This document shows positions 1 through 6,177 of a DNA stretch of 10,399 bases, piece after piece. The translations under genes and the position numbers were made by a program. The stretch is from an uncultured bacterium. GTDB taxonomy: Bacteria; Planctomycetota; Phycisphaerae; Sedimentisphaerales; Anaerobacaceae. The notes under the pieces are model-generated. The model ran no database searches. It was given only the letters and a program-made list of their open reading frames with translations, and had not been told where the DNA came from. How positions within the stretch are numbered: the stretch's first letter is position 1; every line of letters starts with the position of its first letter. The stretch is from positions 1 to 10,399 of the forward strand of contig CAJVYK010000064.1 of assembly GCA_913009865.1 (NCBI GenBank), in the 5' to 3' direction.

Positions 1-107
1 GGAGGGCACATGACGGAGCGCAGATGAGTGTTAGCTGTTTGTATGGGTAGTGTTGTATGTAGCGCCACCACAGGTGCGGAATGTATGTTTGTTTTGTTTT
101 TTTTTTT
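1..107. other. Read-through artefact outside the left adapter
   Basis: This stretch lies outside the P5-type adapter and ends in an almost pure T run (91-107). When a read passes through a short insert, through the adapter and off the fragment end, the base caller usually gives poly-A and then noise. Seen on the opposite strand, that is exactly this order: adapter, poly-A, unstructured sequence. I see no gene here. The open frame crossing it translates the adapter itself into a peptide that is a familiar database contaminant. A chimeric piece of other DNA is a less likely alternative. Confidence 0.8.
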
Positions 108-165
108 AATGATACGGCGACCACCGAGATCTACACTCTTTCCCTACACGACGCTCTTCCGATCT
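108..165 (+). other. Illumina P5/TruSeq universal adapter (58 nt)
   Basis: The 58 bases match the full-length TruSeq universal adapter from memory, starting AATGATACGG and ending GCTCTTCCGATCT at 165. It is synthetic. Genomic sequence begins at 166. Confidence 0.98.
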
Positions 166-185
166 GCCGCCGTGGGTGTTGACTG

Positions 186-1532
186 TCAGATTCTTTTTAT
201 CCATAGTTTAGATACATTACTTTCATCAATTCCCATAGGCTGTCCGGGTGCGTAGCGAGTACTGCGAAGATCTTTCAAAAAGTCTGTTGGGGTCTCCGGA
301 CTATATCCTGAACGTGCCAAGAAATCCCGGCGAGAGATTATACCACTAAGAACTCCTGCTGCTAAATGGCGAGCTTTAAGACGAATCTGATCTTCTTGTT
401 TAATCAAGTTTCCATGAAGCGCACGTGAACGGAGATTATATATTTCCTTTATAAAATCTGCAGCATTATTCCGCTTAGATAAATCCGGCTCCAATAAAGT
501 GGCAACATTAACTGAGAGTTTCTCTGCAATCTCAGCACCTTTTTCACTTAACAAAGCTTCTATTGCCGCAACTGATAATGCAAGTCCAATAGCATTACTG
601 GATTGGGTATCTGATTCGGCCAATAAATGAACAGCATTCCGTATTCGGCGGTCTATGGAGTCTGTTTCCTTCCCCTTTTTTTTCATTGGTTCAAAATAGT
701 ACGCATCTAGACACTTTTGAACAAATACAATATGATTCTCTATCGATTCTGTCCATTGAATGGCAGGGAATCCATCAACATACAATGCTGGATATATCAG
801 CTTGGGAGTTTCCAGCAGTGATATGGATCTGACTACAGATTCTAGAACATAATTCAGTTCTTTCCGCAATTGCTCACATGAGATATTGCTCATATATCCG
901 GAAACTTCAGCATTTATGTAATACAACTTGCTACCCTGCATAGTTTTATAATAACTTTTACCTAACAACCGCAGATTTACTCCATTTTTGCTCCATAGTA
1001 ACCTTACTTCATCGGGATCTTGATCGCATAGGTCCAAGTCTTCATTTTGTAGATTAGGCGATCTAAATTTATCTGCCTTTATTAAGTCCTCACGGGCACA
1101 TAGCTGTTCAGAAAGTATACAAATCGAAAATGGTACTGAAAATCTATGGGACATAATGTGAAGTTTGATATAGTTGATGAAAATTGAGTATAAATTGTCG
1201 AAATCTATATGTTCAAGCTCAGGGCAACCAATTTCACCTGGAGTGGCCATGTTATAAAATTGGTCGATTATTTCCTTAGGGCTTATCCTGTAGGGTTTTT
1301 GCATTTTAGCAAACACATATTTTTCGAAAGCCTGTTTGATTCGCCCTACTTTGCCATAAGTTTCTGCTCTCCACCAAGCCTCTTCCCACAAATCTTCCCC
1401 TTTGACGTCCTCCATATCCTCCTGAGGGTTGTCATAGAGAGTACCAGCATAATTATAAACCTCTTTTATTGTTTGTACTACTTCTGCTTGCAACTTCTTA
1501 TTCTTGAGTAATTTTATGATCTCGTCAGACAT
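186..1532 (-). CDS. Apea-like HEPN domain protein (putative RNase, possible defence gene)
   Basis: The product is 448 aa and soluble, with no signal peptide or membrane helix. Residues about 296-405 look like an Apea-type HEPN domain: a helix around AIGLALSVAAIEALLS (314-329), then YNLRSRALHG (365-374), which carries the HEPN R-x4-H motif as R368 and H373. In HEPN families this motif is the catalytic centre of metal-independent RNases, and many members act in toxin-antitoxin or anti-phage systems. Residues 1-290 are acidic and helical and I do not recognise them; they may sense or bind a target. The ATG at 1532 has an AGGAG site six bases upstream (1539-1543). The stop lies only 21 bp from the adapter junction, so the gene is complete but its downstream neighbour is lost. 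It looks more A+T-rich than pheT, which would fit transfer. The HEPN call is fairly sure; a defence role is inference. Confidence 0.75.
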   Translation of the reverse strand: MSDEIIKLLKNKKLQAEVVQTIKEVYNYAGTLYDNPQEDMEDVKGEDLWEEAWWRAETYGKVGRIKQAFEKYVFAKMQKPYRISPKEIIDQFYNMATPGEIGCPELEHIDFDNLYSIFINYIKLHIMSHRFSVPFSICILSEQLCAREDLIKADKFRSPNLQNEDLDLCDQDPDEVRLLWSKNGVNLRLLGKSYYKTMQGSKLYYINAEVSGYMSNISCEQLRKELNYVLESVVRSISLLETPKLIYPALYVDGFPAIQWTESIENHIVFVQKCLDAYYFEPMKKKGKETDSIDRRIRNAVHLLAESDTQSSNAIGLALSVAAIEALLSEKGAEIAEKLSVNVATLLEPDLSKRNNAADFIKEIYNLRSRALHGNLIKQEDQIRLKARHLAAGVLSGIISRRDFLARSGYSPETPTDFLKDLRSTRYAPGQPMGIDESNVSKLWIKRI

Positions 1533-1593
1533 ATTATTCTCCTATTTTATCCGCCAGCCACCGGTGTTGTTTCCGCTCCCCGTTGATGTTCAA

Positions 1594-1622
1594 ATTGTAT
1601 CCCTTTTGTTGTGAAAGCACAA
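1594..1622 (-). promoter_or_regulatory. Candidate sigma70-type promoter of the HEPN gene
   Basis: On the minus strand TTGTGC (1617-1622) and TACAAT (1594-1599) are 17 bp apart. The -10 box matches consensus at five of six bases; the -35 box keeps only the TTG. Transcription would start near 1587 and leave a leader of about 55 nt before the ATG. Confidence 0.45.
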
Positions 1623-1630
1623 GTTTTATA

Positions 1631-1665
1631 GTTCACAGTTCGTTGTTCATTGTTCGTTGTTCATA
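1631..1665. repeat. Heptad tandem repeat, five units (GTTCRTT)
   Basis: Five consecutive 7-bp units are visible: GTTCACA, GTTCGTT, GTTCATT, GTTCGTT, GTTCATA. The period is exact although the sequence drifts. It is related to the opposite-strand heptads at 2212-2274 and the larger block at 10176-10294. Confidence 0.85.
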
Positions 1666-1690
1666 GACCGTGTCAATCAGCGTTAATTTA

Positions 1691-1767
1691 TGCCACCTGT
1701 GCCTTAGGTACCTGTGCCTTAGGTACCTGTGCCTTAGGTACCTGTGCCTTAGGTATAGGTATCCGCG
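1691..1767. repeat. 15-bp tandem repeat x4 with shared flanks
   Basis: Four identical 15-bp units (ACCTGTGCCTTAGGT) fill 1695-1754. Each unit begins ACCT and ends AGGT, so every junction forms the palindrome AGGTACCT. The array is preceded by TGCC and followed by ATAGGTATCCGCG (1755-1767). The same flanks surround a single unit at 2475-2506, so this is a dispersed element whose unit number varies. The Arg/Tyr/Leu-rich open frames running through it are products of the repeat, not genes. Confidence 0.9.
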
Positions 1768-2211
1768 TCTAATTTTCTTTGCCCCTTCGTGTCTTCTCCA
1801 ATTCATTTTCCCCACCGAATCTTCAATAAGCAATAACCAATTAAACGCCTCTATTATAGCTGGCTTCATAAACAGGTCATTGAAAATGACCTGGTGGACG
1901 AAGGCAAGTTTCCGTGGCGAAAGCTTGCTTTGATAACGGAGTTTTGCCGAGAACACAAAGCCGGCTTAATCCTGTAATCCCATTCGACCCTTCGGCTCCA
2001 CTCAGGGCAAGCTTATTTCGCTCAGTCCTAGGGACTCCCAAGGAGGGCAGGCTCTGTCAAAAAACTTCGTGTCTTTCTGCCTTCGTGGCAAAACAAAATC
2101 ACCTTCCCCCACTCGTAACAAAGCTTCATACAAAGCGCCTGCTGCTAACGCTACCTTGCCATACAAGCTACCTTGCATAGCCACATACTCTATGTTCCCC
2201 TTTTACACTTT
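1768..2211. other. Gene-free spacer with degenerate dispersed-repeat fragments
   Basis: I see no convincing gene here. Short open frames exist on both strands but lack ribosome sites and recognisable domains. The spacer holds a perfect hairpin (1873-1893), a weaker one (about 1902-1927, GCAAG against CTTGC), and pieces that resemble intergenic boilerplate of environmental bacterial genomes: CCCTTCGGCTCC near 1990 and TTCGTGTCTTTCTGCCTTCG near 2065. The first is related on the opposite strand to GAAGCCGAAGGG in the element at 8494-8604, so both are probably decayed copies of dispersed repeats. Confidence 0.55.
1873..1893. repeat. Perfect 9-bp inverted repeat with a 3-nt loop
   Basis: CAGGTCATT and AATGACCTG flank the loop GAA. 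On the minus strand the stem is followed by TTTAT, too short a T-run for a confident terminator, though it could serve the lipoprotein transcript coming from the right. A small mobile-repeat remnant or protein-binding site is equally possible. Confidence 0.6.
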
Positions 2212-2274
2212 TCCGAGCATCAAGCATCAAGCATTGAACTACCAACAATGAACTACGGACTATGAACTACGAAC
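2212..2274. repeat. Heptad tandem repeat, nine units
   Basis: Nine 7-bp units lie in register. Read on the minus strand they are GTTCGTA, GTTCATA, GTCCGTA, GTTCATT, GTTGGTA, GTTCAAT, GCTTGAT, GCTTGAT, GCTCGGA. The unit resembles that at 1631-1665 but in the opposite orientation, so the two arrays bracket the 1.67-2.21 kb spacer like imperfect inverted repeats. Confidence 0.85.
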
Positions 2275-2311
2275 TAAAAATGCCCCCAATTTTTACTCAA
2301 AACGCACTCAC

Positions 2312-2396
2312 TTTTTTACACATTTTCGAGTATTTTCAACAGTTTCACACCATTTTTCGAACGTTTTCGAATATTTTCGCTCGTTTTTGCTCGTTT
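2312..2396. other. T-tracts phased at 10 bp (probable intrinsic DNA bend)
   Basis: Runs of three to six T begin at 2312, 2323, 2333, 2343, 2353, 2364, 2374, 2384 and 2394, so nine tracts follow one another at about one helical turn. Many are part of TTTTCG or close variants. Phased A/T-tracts are the classic cause of intrinsic DNA curvature. The block lies 3' of the lipoprotein gene (minus strand) and 38 bp from the heptad array. A matching A-tract block is at 10047-10123. Confidence 0.7.
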
Positions 2397-2474
2397 CGTC
2401 TTTGCCTATTTCACCCAACCCCTACAACTTAACCCCTCAATCCCCATTTTTAACCAAAAAATCCGTGTAACTTG

Positions 2475-2506
2475 TGCCACCTGTGCCTTAGGTATAGGTA
2501 TCCGCG
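2475..2506. repeat. Single-unit copy of the 15-bp repeat element
   Basis: This segment equals the first unit of the 1691-1767 element joined directly to its right flank: TGCC, one ACCTGTGCCTTAGGT unit, then ATAGGTATCCGCG. It has the same orientation and differs by exactly three units. Confidence 0.9.
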
Positions 2507-2581
2507 AAATCCTGCGATTAAATTTCCCCAATTTTTCAAAATTCCAGATAATTTCAGTTCTCTTTTCTCAATCCAATATTG

Positions 2582-2983
2582 CTACAACTGTTTTTTCAGT
2601 TCCTCAGCGTCGCTGATTAGCTCTTCTCTTGTTGGCTCTTTTTTAGGGGCCAGCTCGAATGTCCATTTGTAAGAATCGACGATTCTGTTCGGATTAACTA
2701 TCTGGGCGAAGAAATCGAAGCCGAACGTATCATACCACGGCCCTTTCAGCTTACGATGTGTCTTTAAGGCCTGGTAGCCTTCTTTGCGAATTGCGACGTT
2801 ATAATCGCCGTACCATTCGAACGAGACCGTAACGGGCGAGGCGCCTATTTCCTCATCGTTTAACGTAACTAGCGCCCCCTGCGGCTGTGTATTGATTGTC
2901 AGCCGTCGTTCCACACAGCCGGCCAGGATTACAGCAGCAATCACACTAACAACCATTGGAACGGATAAATTCTGTTTTCTCAT
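2582..2983 (-). CDS. PEGA-domain lipoprotein
   Basis: The product is 133 aa. It opens with a short basic stretch (MRKQ), a hydrophobic helix and the lipobox LAGC, so Cys23 should be lipidated and the protein held on a membrane. Residues about 27-74 form a PEGA domain: RLTINTQPQGALVTLND, then SFEWYGDYNVAIRKEGY. PEGA domains are small beta-sandwiches common in surface proteins of bacteria, including planctomycetes, and usually bind or scaffold; no enzyme activity is expected. The rest (GPWYDTFGFDFFAQIVNP, then a charged helix) resembles other PEGA lipoproteins. I chose the ATG at 2983 over one 16 codons upstream because AGGGGT (2991-2996) sits seven bases before it and the signal peptide then starts properly. 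It is transcribed away from pheT. Exact partner unknown. Confidence 0.85.
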   Translation of the reverse strand: MRKQNLSVPMVVSVIAAVILAGCVERRLTINTQPQGALVTLNDEEIGASPVTVSFEWYGDYNVAIRKEGYQALKTHRKLKGPWYDTFGFDFFAQIVNPNRIVDSYKWTFELAPKKEPTREELISDAEELKKQL

Positions 2984-3013
2984 AATTGATACCCCTAAAG
3001 TTTCAGTGCTGCT

Positions 3014-3019
3014 ATTATA
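3014..3019 (-). promoter_or_regulatory. -10 box of the lipoprotein gene
   Basis: The minus strand carries a perfect TATAAT preceded closely by TGC, an extended -10 look, while the -35 region is poor. The start would be near 3007, giving a leader of about 24 nt. Confidence 0.5.
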
Positions 3020-3080
3020 AGCAAAACCCAAAACGATAAAAGCCTAAAGTTACCTCTTATGGCCGCCTTTGTCATTATCA

Positions 3081-3109
3081 TTGACAGCGGTATCTCTGCG
3101 GGGTAAGTT
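3081..3109 (+). promoter_or_regulatory. Candidate promoter of pheT
   Basis: A perfect TTGACA (3081-3086) is followed after 17 bp by TAAGTT (3104-3109), a weak -10 box. TTGACA is mirrored by TGTCAA just downstream (about 3112-3117), so the promoter core sits between inverted hexamers. Transcription would start near 3116. Confidence 0.5.
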
Positions 3110-3137
3110 ATTGTCAAAATTGAGGGTTTGTTTTTTG

Positions 3138-3155
3138 ATGGTATTTTGGTTATGA
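3138..3155 (+). promoter_or_regulatory. Possible 5-codon leader ORF overlapping the pheT start
   Basis: ATG GTA TTT TGG TTA TGA encodes MVFWL. It has GAGGG 11 bases upstream (3122-3126), and its stop overlaps the pheT ATG as ATGA. The pheT ATG itself has no good ribosome site, so translational coupling is conceivable. The frame is so short that chance is a serious alternative. Confidence 0.2.
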
Positions 3156-5170
3156 AAATTTCGCTGAACTGGTTAAGTGATTATATCGAAACAGGGCTTG
3201 GGGCCGTGGAAATTGCTGATATTTTGAGTGATTTAGGATTTCCCTGCGAAGGGATAGAATATCTTGATGACGATACCGTAATTGATGTCGAGATAACCAG
3301 CAATCGCGGCGATTGTCTCGGCTTACTCGGTATTGCCCGTGAATTGTCAGCTGTCACCGGCAAAGAAGTAAAGATGCCGGCGGTTGAGCTGAACGAATCA
3401 GCTAAAGACGCTGCTGAATTTACCGGTGTTGAGATTGCCGAGCCGGATTTGTGTGGCCGATACACCGCTCGGATTATTGAGGGCGTCAAGGTTGGGCCGT
3501 CGCCGGATTGGCTCAAAAAACGTCTCGAAACGCTCGGAATGCGCAGTGTCAACAATGTAGTTGACGCAACGAACTATGCGATGATTGAGACTTCCCAGCC
3601 GCCGCACGCCTTCGATTATGCCAGAATAGCCGAGGGCAAAATAGTAGTCAGAAAAGCTGTTGCCGGCGAACGCCTGGTTAGCATCGATGGTTCACAATGC
3701 CAATTAGATACGGATATGCTGATTATTGCCGATGCTAAAGGTCCTGTGGCCGTAGCTGGGGTTATGGGCGGGGCCGATACCGAGGTAAGCGAAGCGACAG
3801 CGACAATTCTTCTGGAGGATGCCCACTTTGAGCCGGTGAGCGTGCGCACGACTTCCCGCAAACTCGGCCTGTCTTCAGAGGCCGCTTTCCGGTTCGAGCG
3901 GACGGTGGATATCGAGGCGATAGACTGGGCCTCCAAACGGACTGCACAATTGATTACTCAGGCAGCCGGCGGCAAGGTGGCTAAAGGTGTGATTGATATT
4001 TATCCGAAAAAGACAGCGCAAAAAGAGGTAACGTTACGGCTGTTGCGTTTGAGTAAGCTGCTTGGTATTGAAATACCCTCTGAAGAGGTGCTGAGAATTC
4101 TATCGGCGTTAAGTTTCCAGCCGCTGCACAAGGATGATTTGATAATTTGTACTGTACCCTCGTGGCGCAATGACATTTATCGTGAGGTTGACTTAATCGA
4201 GGAAGCCGCACGCGTGTATGGCTATAATAAGATACCGACAGAGCGGCAAATCAGAATCGAGGTGGCCCCGGTCGATACTCGCCAGAAGTTGGCTGAATCG
4301 ATTGGGACATATCTTAATGGCTGTGGGTTTTACGAAACGATTAATGTCGGTTTCATTGACGATGATATTGCCGAGCTTTTTACAGAAGGCGATGTTAAGG
4401 AGCATTTAGCGGTAAAAGACGTATCCAGAAAAAGCGCCAATATACTTCGGCAAACGCTCTTGGGCTCTTTGCTTGGCGTTTTGAAAACAAACCTCAACGC
4501 CAAAAATACCCCGTGCAGGATATTTGAAATTGCCGATACCTTTGCCCCGGCCGGCAAAGGTGGTGATAGTTTGCCGATTGAGAAGACCAAACTGTCTCTG
4601 GTTTGCGATGGTAACTTCAGAGACCTGCGGGGTGTGGTTGAAGGGCTGATAAAAAGTATCGACAGAGATGCCCGGATTGTTTTTACCCCTGAAGATTTGG
4701 TCTGGGCGCAGACGGGCGCCCAAATCGCAGTGAACGGTAAAGTTGTCGGCACTGCCGGAATTGTTTCCGGAAAAGTCAAAGAGAAATTTGATTTCAAAGA
4801 GATGACACCTGCCGTTGCGGAGCTGGAATTTGAGCAGCTTTTGACTTTGCAGGGCGGGGCCGTAAAAGTTAAGCCCATCCCGAGATTTCCAGCGATAGCC
4901 CGTGACCTTTCGATTGTTGTCGATGAGACGGTTTGCTGGTCTGATATTGTTGATGCGATTAAAAAGAAGGCCTCCGGTGAGTTGGAAGATATTCGGTTTG
5001 TCGGGATATACCGTGGGAAAGGTATTCCGGCCGGCAAAAAGAGTGTTACGCTTTCGCTGCGGTTCAGAGACCGGGACGGCACATTGACTCACGAGGCCGT
5101 TGACCGTTTTGAAGCCGATATTGTTAAGAGCTTGGCCAAATCGGTTAGCGCAGAACTGCGAACCGTATGA
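3152..5170 (+). CDS. pheT: Phenylalanine--tRNA ligase beta subunit, short form
   Basis: PheT pairs with PheS in a cytoplasmic (alpha-beta)2 enzyme that charges tRNA-Phe, and hydrolyses Tyr-tRNA-Phe. The 672 residues begin MKISLNWLSDYIE, as the family does. The conserved VDVEIT-type segment (VIDVEITSNRGDCLG, 43-57) follows almost at once, so the tRNA-binding (EMAP) insertion of about 110 residues present in E. coli PheT (795 aa) is absent. Then come the B3/B4 editing domain (about 100-270, with AVAGVMGG at 200-207), B5 (about 285-360, ending EEAARVYGYNKIP), the catalytic-like core (365-570), and the anticodon-binding FDX-ACB domain (about 578-672, PRFPAIARDLSIVVDE). The ATG at 3152 matches the family N terminus; an in-frame TTG at 3128 would add eight residues. 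pheS is not adjacent. Function is near certain. Confidence 0.97.
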   Translation: MKISLNWLSDYIETGLGAVEIADILSDLGFPCEGIEYLDDDTVIDVEITSNRGDCLGLLGIARELSAVTGKEVKMPAVELNESAKDAAEFTGVEIAEPDLCGRYTARIIEGVKVGPSPDWLKKRLETLGMRSVNNVVDATNYAMIETSQPPHAFDYARIAEGKIVVRKAVAGERLVSIDGSQCQLDTDMLIIADAKGPVAVAGVMGGADTEVSEATATILLEDAHFEPVSVRTTSRKLGLSSEAAFRFERTVDIEAIDWASKRTAQLITQAAGGKVAKGVIDIYPKKTAQKEVTLRLLRLSKLLGIEIPSEEVLRILSALSFQPLHKDDLIICTVPSWRNDIYREVDLIEEAARVYGYNKIPTERQIRIEVAPVDTRQKLAESIGTYLNGCGFYETINVGFIDDDIAELFTEGDVKEHLAVKDVSRKSANILRQTLLGSLLGVLKTNLNAKNTPCRIFEIADTFAPAGKGGDSLPIEKTKLSLVCDGNFRDLRGVVEGLIKSIDRDARIVFTPEDLVWAQTGAQIAVNGKVVGTAGIVSGKVKEKFDFKEMTPAVAELEFEQLLTLQGGAVKVKPIPRFPAIARDLSIVVDETVCWSDIVDAIKKKASGELEDIRFVGIYRGKGIPAGKKSVTLSLRFRDRDGTLTHEAVDRFEADIVKSLAKSVSAELRTV

Positions 5171-5184
5171 TTTTCAAATCTGAA

Positions 5185-5242
5185 TTTGGCTTTAGAAGAA
5201 GCGGTTCAGTGACCGAAAACCAATAGTAGAGGCAAAGCCAAA
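5185..5242. repeat. 9-bp inverted repeat after pheT
   Basis: TTTGGCTTT (5185-5193) and AAAGCCAAA (5234-5242) can pair across a 40-nt loop that itself holds CGGT/ACCG. There is no T-run after it, so it is more likely a 3' end-stabilising or processing structure than an intrinsic terminator. Confidence 0.35.
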
Positions 5243-5276
5243 GGGTTTAATGGAACGCCTGTCTGTCGGTATTTTA

Positions 5277-5305
5277 TTGACTTTGGGCTTGCGATTTGGT
5301 ATAAG
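5277..5305 (+). promoter_or_regulatory. Strong sigma70-type promoter of the 6S-like RNA
   Basis: TTGACT (5277-5282) and TATAAG (5300-5305) are separated by exactly 17 bp, each matching the consensus at five of six bases. The predicted start (5311-5313) coincides with the first bases of the RNA's terminal helix. Confidence 0.75.
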
Positions 5306-5311
5306 TAATAG

Positions 5312-5510
5312 TGCAGGCTAACCCCTGCGGTGTTCGTATAGAAAGGATGATTTGAAAAAACCGATACCCGTATTGAGGGAAATCAGGCCTTGATGGATCG
5401 GAAATGCCTACTCGATAGGACTTTCGGACACAAGCAACGGTTGCCCACTTGGAAATAATGGGTTTTCTTCAAACACTTTCTTACGGCACTGGCGGAGGAA
5501 AGCCCTGCAG
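5312..5510 (+). ncRNA. ssrS: Probable 6S RNA, about 196 nt
   Basis: There is no reading frame here; there is an RNA that folds on itself. Its ends pair (GCAGGCU 5313-5319 with AGCCCUGC 5501-5508). Further inward CCCUGC (5322-5327) pairs imperfectly with the GGCGGAGG region near 5491-5498, UCGUA (5334-5338) with UACGG (5482-5486), GAAAG (5341-5345) with CUUUC (5476-5480), UUUGAA (5351-5356) with UUCAAA (5468-5473), and AAACC (5358-5362) with GGUUU (5461-5465). This makes a long interrupted rod around a less paired centre (5363-5460), as in 6S RNA, which mimics an open promoter and sequesters sigma70 RNA polymerase. CCUGCGGUGUUCGU at the 5' end and GGCACUGGCGGA at the 3' end recall 6S conserved ends. 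Size, private promoter and adjacent terminator agree. Another structured RNA remains possible. Confidence 0.68.
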
Positions 5511-5515
5511 TTAAT

Positions 5516-5544
5516 AAAAGGCCTGTTTTATGCAGGCCTTTTTT
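5516..5544 (+). terminator. Intrinsic terminator, probably bidirectional
   Basis: AAAAGGCCTG (5516-5525) pairs perfectly with CAGGCCTTTT (5533-5542) across a 7-nt loop, and a T-run (5539-5544) follows. It ends the 6S-like RNA. On the minus strand the same stem is followed by a T-rich run (TTTTATTAA), so it can also stop the membrane-protein transcript whose stop codon lies 13 bp away. Confidence 0.9.
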
Positions 5545-5557
5545 ATTCTCAGCATTT

Positions 5558-6031
5558 TTAGTTTTCTAAGGTAGAAATATCAGCATTCTTTTTAATATCT
5601 GCAGCTTCTGTTTGGCCCGAAGGTTGAATTTGCCGCTGAGATTTTCGCAGCAACAGCCCCCGAATAAAGAAGGCAAGACCTATGGCAAAAAGGACTACAG
5701 CGATTAAGAGAAAACTAAGTGGCGGACGGTCATAGTCATTTCCTGATGCTAACTGCATACAAGCAAAGCCCGCTGCGATGATAAGCAGTGCGATTCCAGC
5801 GGTCAGACTTGTTATCCAATTGAGACCTTTCCATGTGGACTGCTTAAGCTCTGATAAGGGGATATTTTTGTTGATAGCCGCCATTGTTTGTTTGTGCCGC
5901 ATATAGGCAATGAAAAACCTTACTAAGACCATCAGGGCGATAACTAATACTATCATCAGGTTGCCGCCTATCTCCATTTTAGGGATTTTCGGAAGATGGG
6001 TTACAACTTGCGCTTCTGCTAATAAATACAT
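5558..6031 (-). CDS. Small three-helix membrane protein, function unknown
   Basis: The 157-residue product has hydrophobic segments at about 24-43, 70-93 and 106-129, a charged link (YMRHKQTMAAINKNIPLSELKQ) after the first, and a polar C-terminal tail from 130. The layout, a helix followed by a basic 'RHKQ-MAAI' stretch and then a helical pair, recalls small DUF6249-type membrane proteins that often sit beside sigma factor genes; I hold that family match loosely. The start at 6031 has GGAG six bases upstream (6038-6041). The gene diverges from the sigma factor operon across a 146-bp spacer, so shared control is plausible. No catalytic or metal-binding motif is visible. Confidence 0.75.
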   Translation of the reverse strand: MYLLAEAQVVTHLPKIPKMEIGGNLMIVLVIALMVLVRFFIAYMRHKQTMAAINKNIPLSELKQSTWKGLNWITSLTAGIALLIIAAGFACMQLASGNDYDRPPLSFLLIAVVLFAIGLAFFIRGLLLRKSQRQIQPSGQTEAADIKKNADISTLEN

Positions 6032-6083
6032 AATTCGCTCCTTTTTTTATCCTATTTAGGTATTTGGCTAATTGTATTGACTT

Positions 6084-6112
6084 TTGTATGTTAGTCCCAG
6101 GTTTTCTATAAT
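6084..6112 (+). promoter_or_regulatory. Candidate promoter of the sigma/anti-sigma operon
   Basis: TTGTAT (6084-6089) and a perfect TATAAT (6107-6112) are 17 bp apart, which is a housekeeping-type promoter rather than an ECF one. The start would be near 6119, inside the inverted repeat at 6115-6135. Confidence 0.55.
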
Positions 6113-6114
6113 AG

Positions 6115-6135
6115 GTTTCAAAAAAATCCTGAAAC
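6115..6135. promoter_or_regulatory. Inverted repeat at the operon start site
   Basis: GTTTCA (6115-6120) and TGAAAC (6130-6135) are perfect mirror arms around AAAAAATCC, directly after the -10 box. It could be a repressor site covering the start point, or a hairpin at the mRNA 5' end. The position argues for a regulatory role. Confidence 0.45.
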
Positions 6136-6177
6136 TTGTTAAGCTTTTTATGCGACTAATATAAGAAAGGGGTTTCT

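Noticed and set aside
28..255. Open frame of 75 codons at the left end
   Set aside because: Most of it is a translation of the sequencing adapter and poly-T, a known contaminant peptide; the rest is antisense to the HEPN gene.
1633..1956. Open frames on both strands with repeated YLRHR or YLCLR peptides
   Set aside because: They are translations of the 15-bp tandem repeat, whose length is a multiple of three; no ribosome site and no domain.
2002..2184. 60-codon open frame on the minus strand (starts MAMQGSLYGK)
   Set aside because: It runs through dispersed-repeat fragments, has no clear ribosome site, and shows no recognisable domain.
1631..2274. Insertion sequence or MITE bounded by inverted heptad arrays
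   Set aside because: The arrays are only loosely related, no target-site duplication is visible, and there is no transposase gene; kept only as repeats.
1691..2506. CRISPR array
   Set aside because: The repeats are 15 bp, directly adjacent, with no unique spacers and no cas genes nearby.
4330..5092. Long minus-strand open frames (up to 250 codons) inside pheT
   Set aside because: They are antisense shadows of a well-conserved enzyme gene; no ribosome site or family resemblance.
5312..5510. tmRNA, RNase P RNA or a tRNA at the RNA locus
   Set aside because: I found no tRNA-like acceptor end with CCA, no tag-peptide frame, and none of the RNase P conserved core words; the 6S-type rod fits better.
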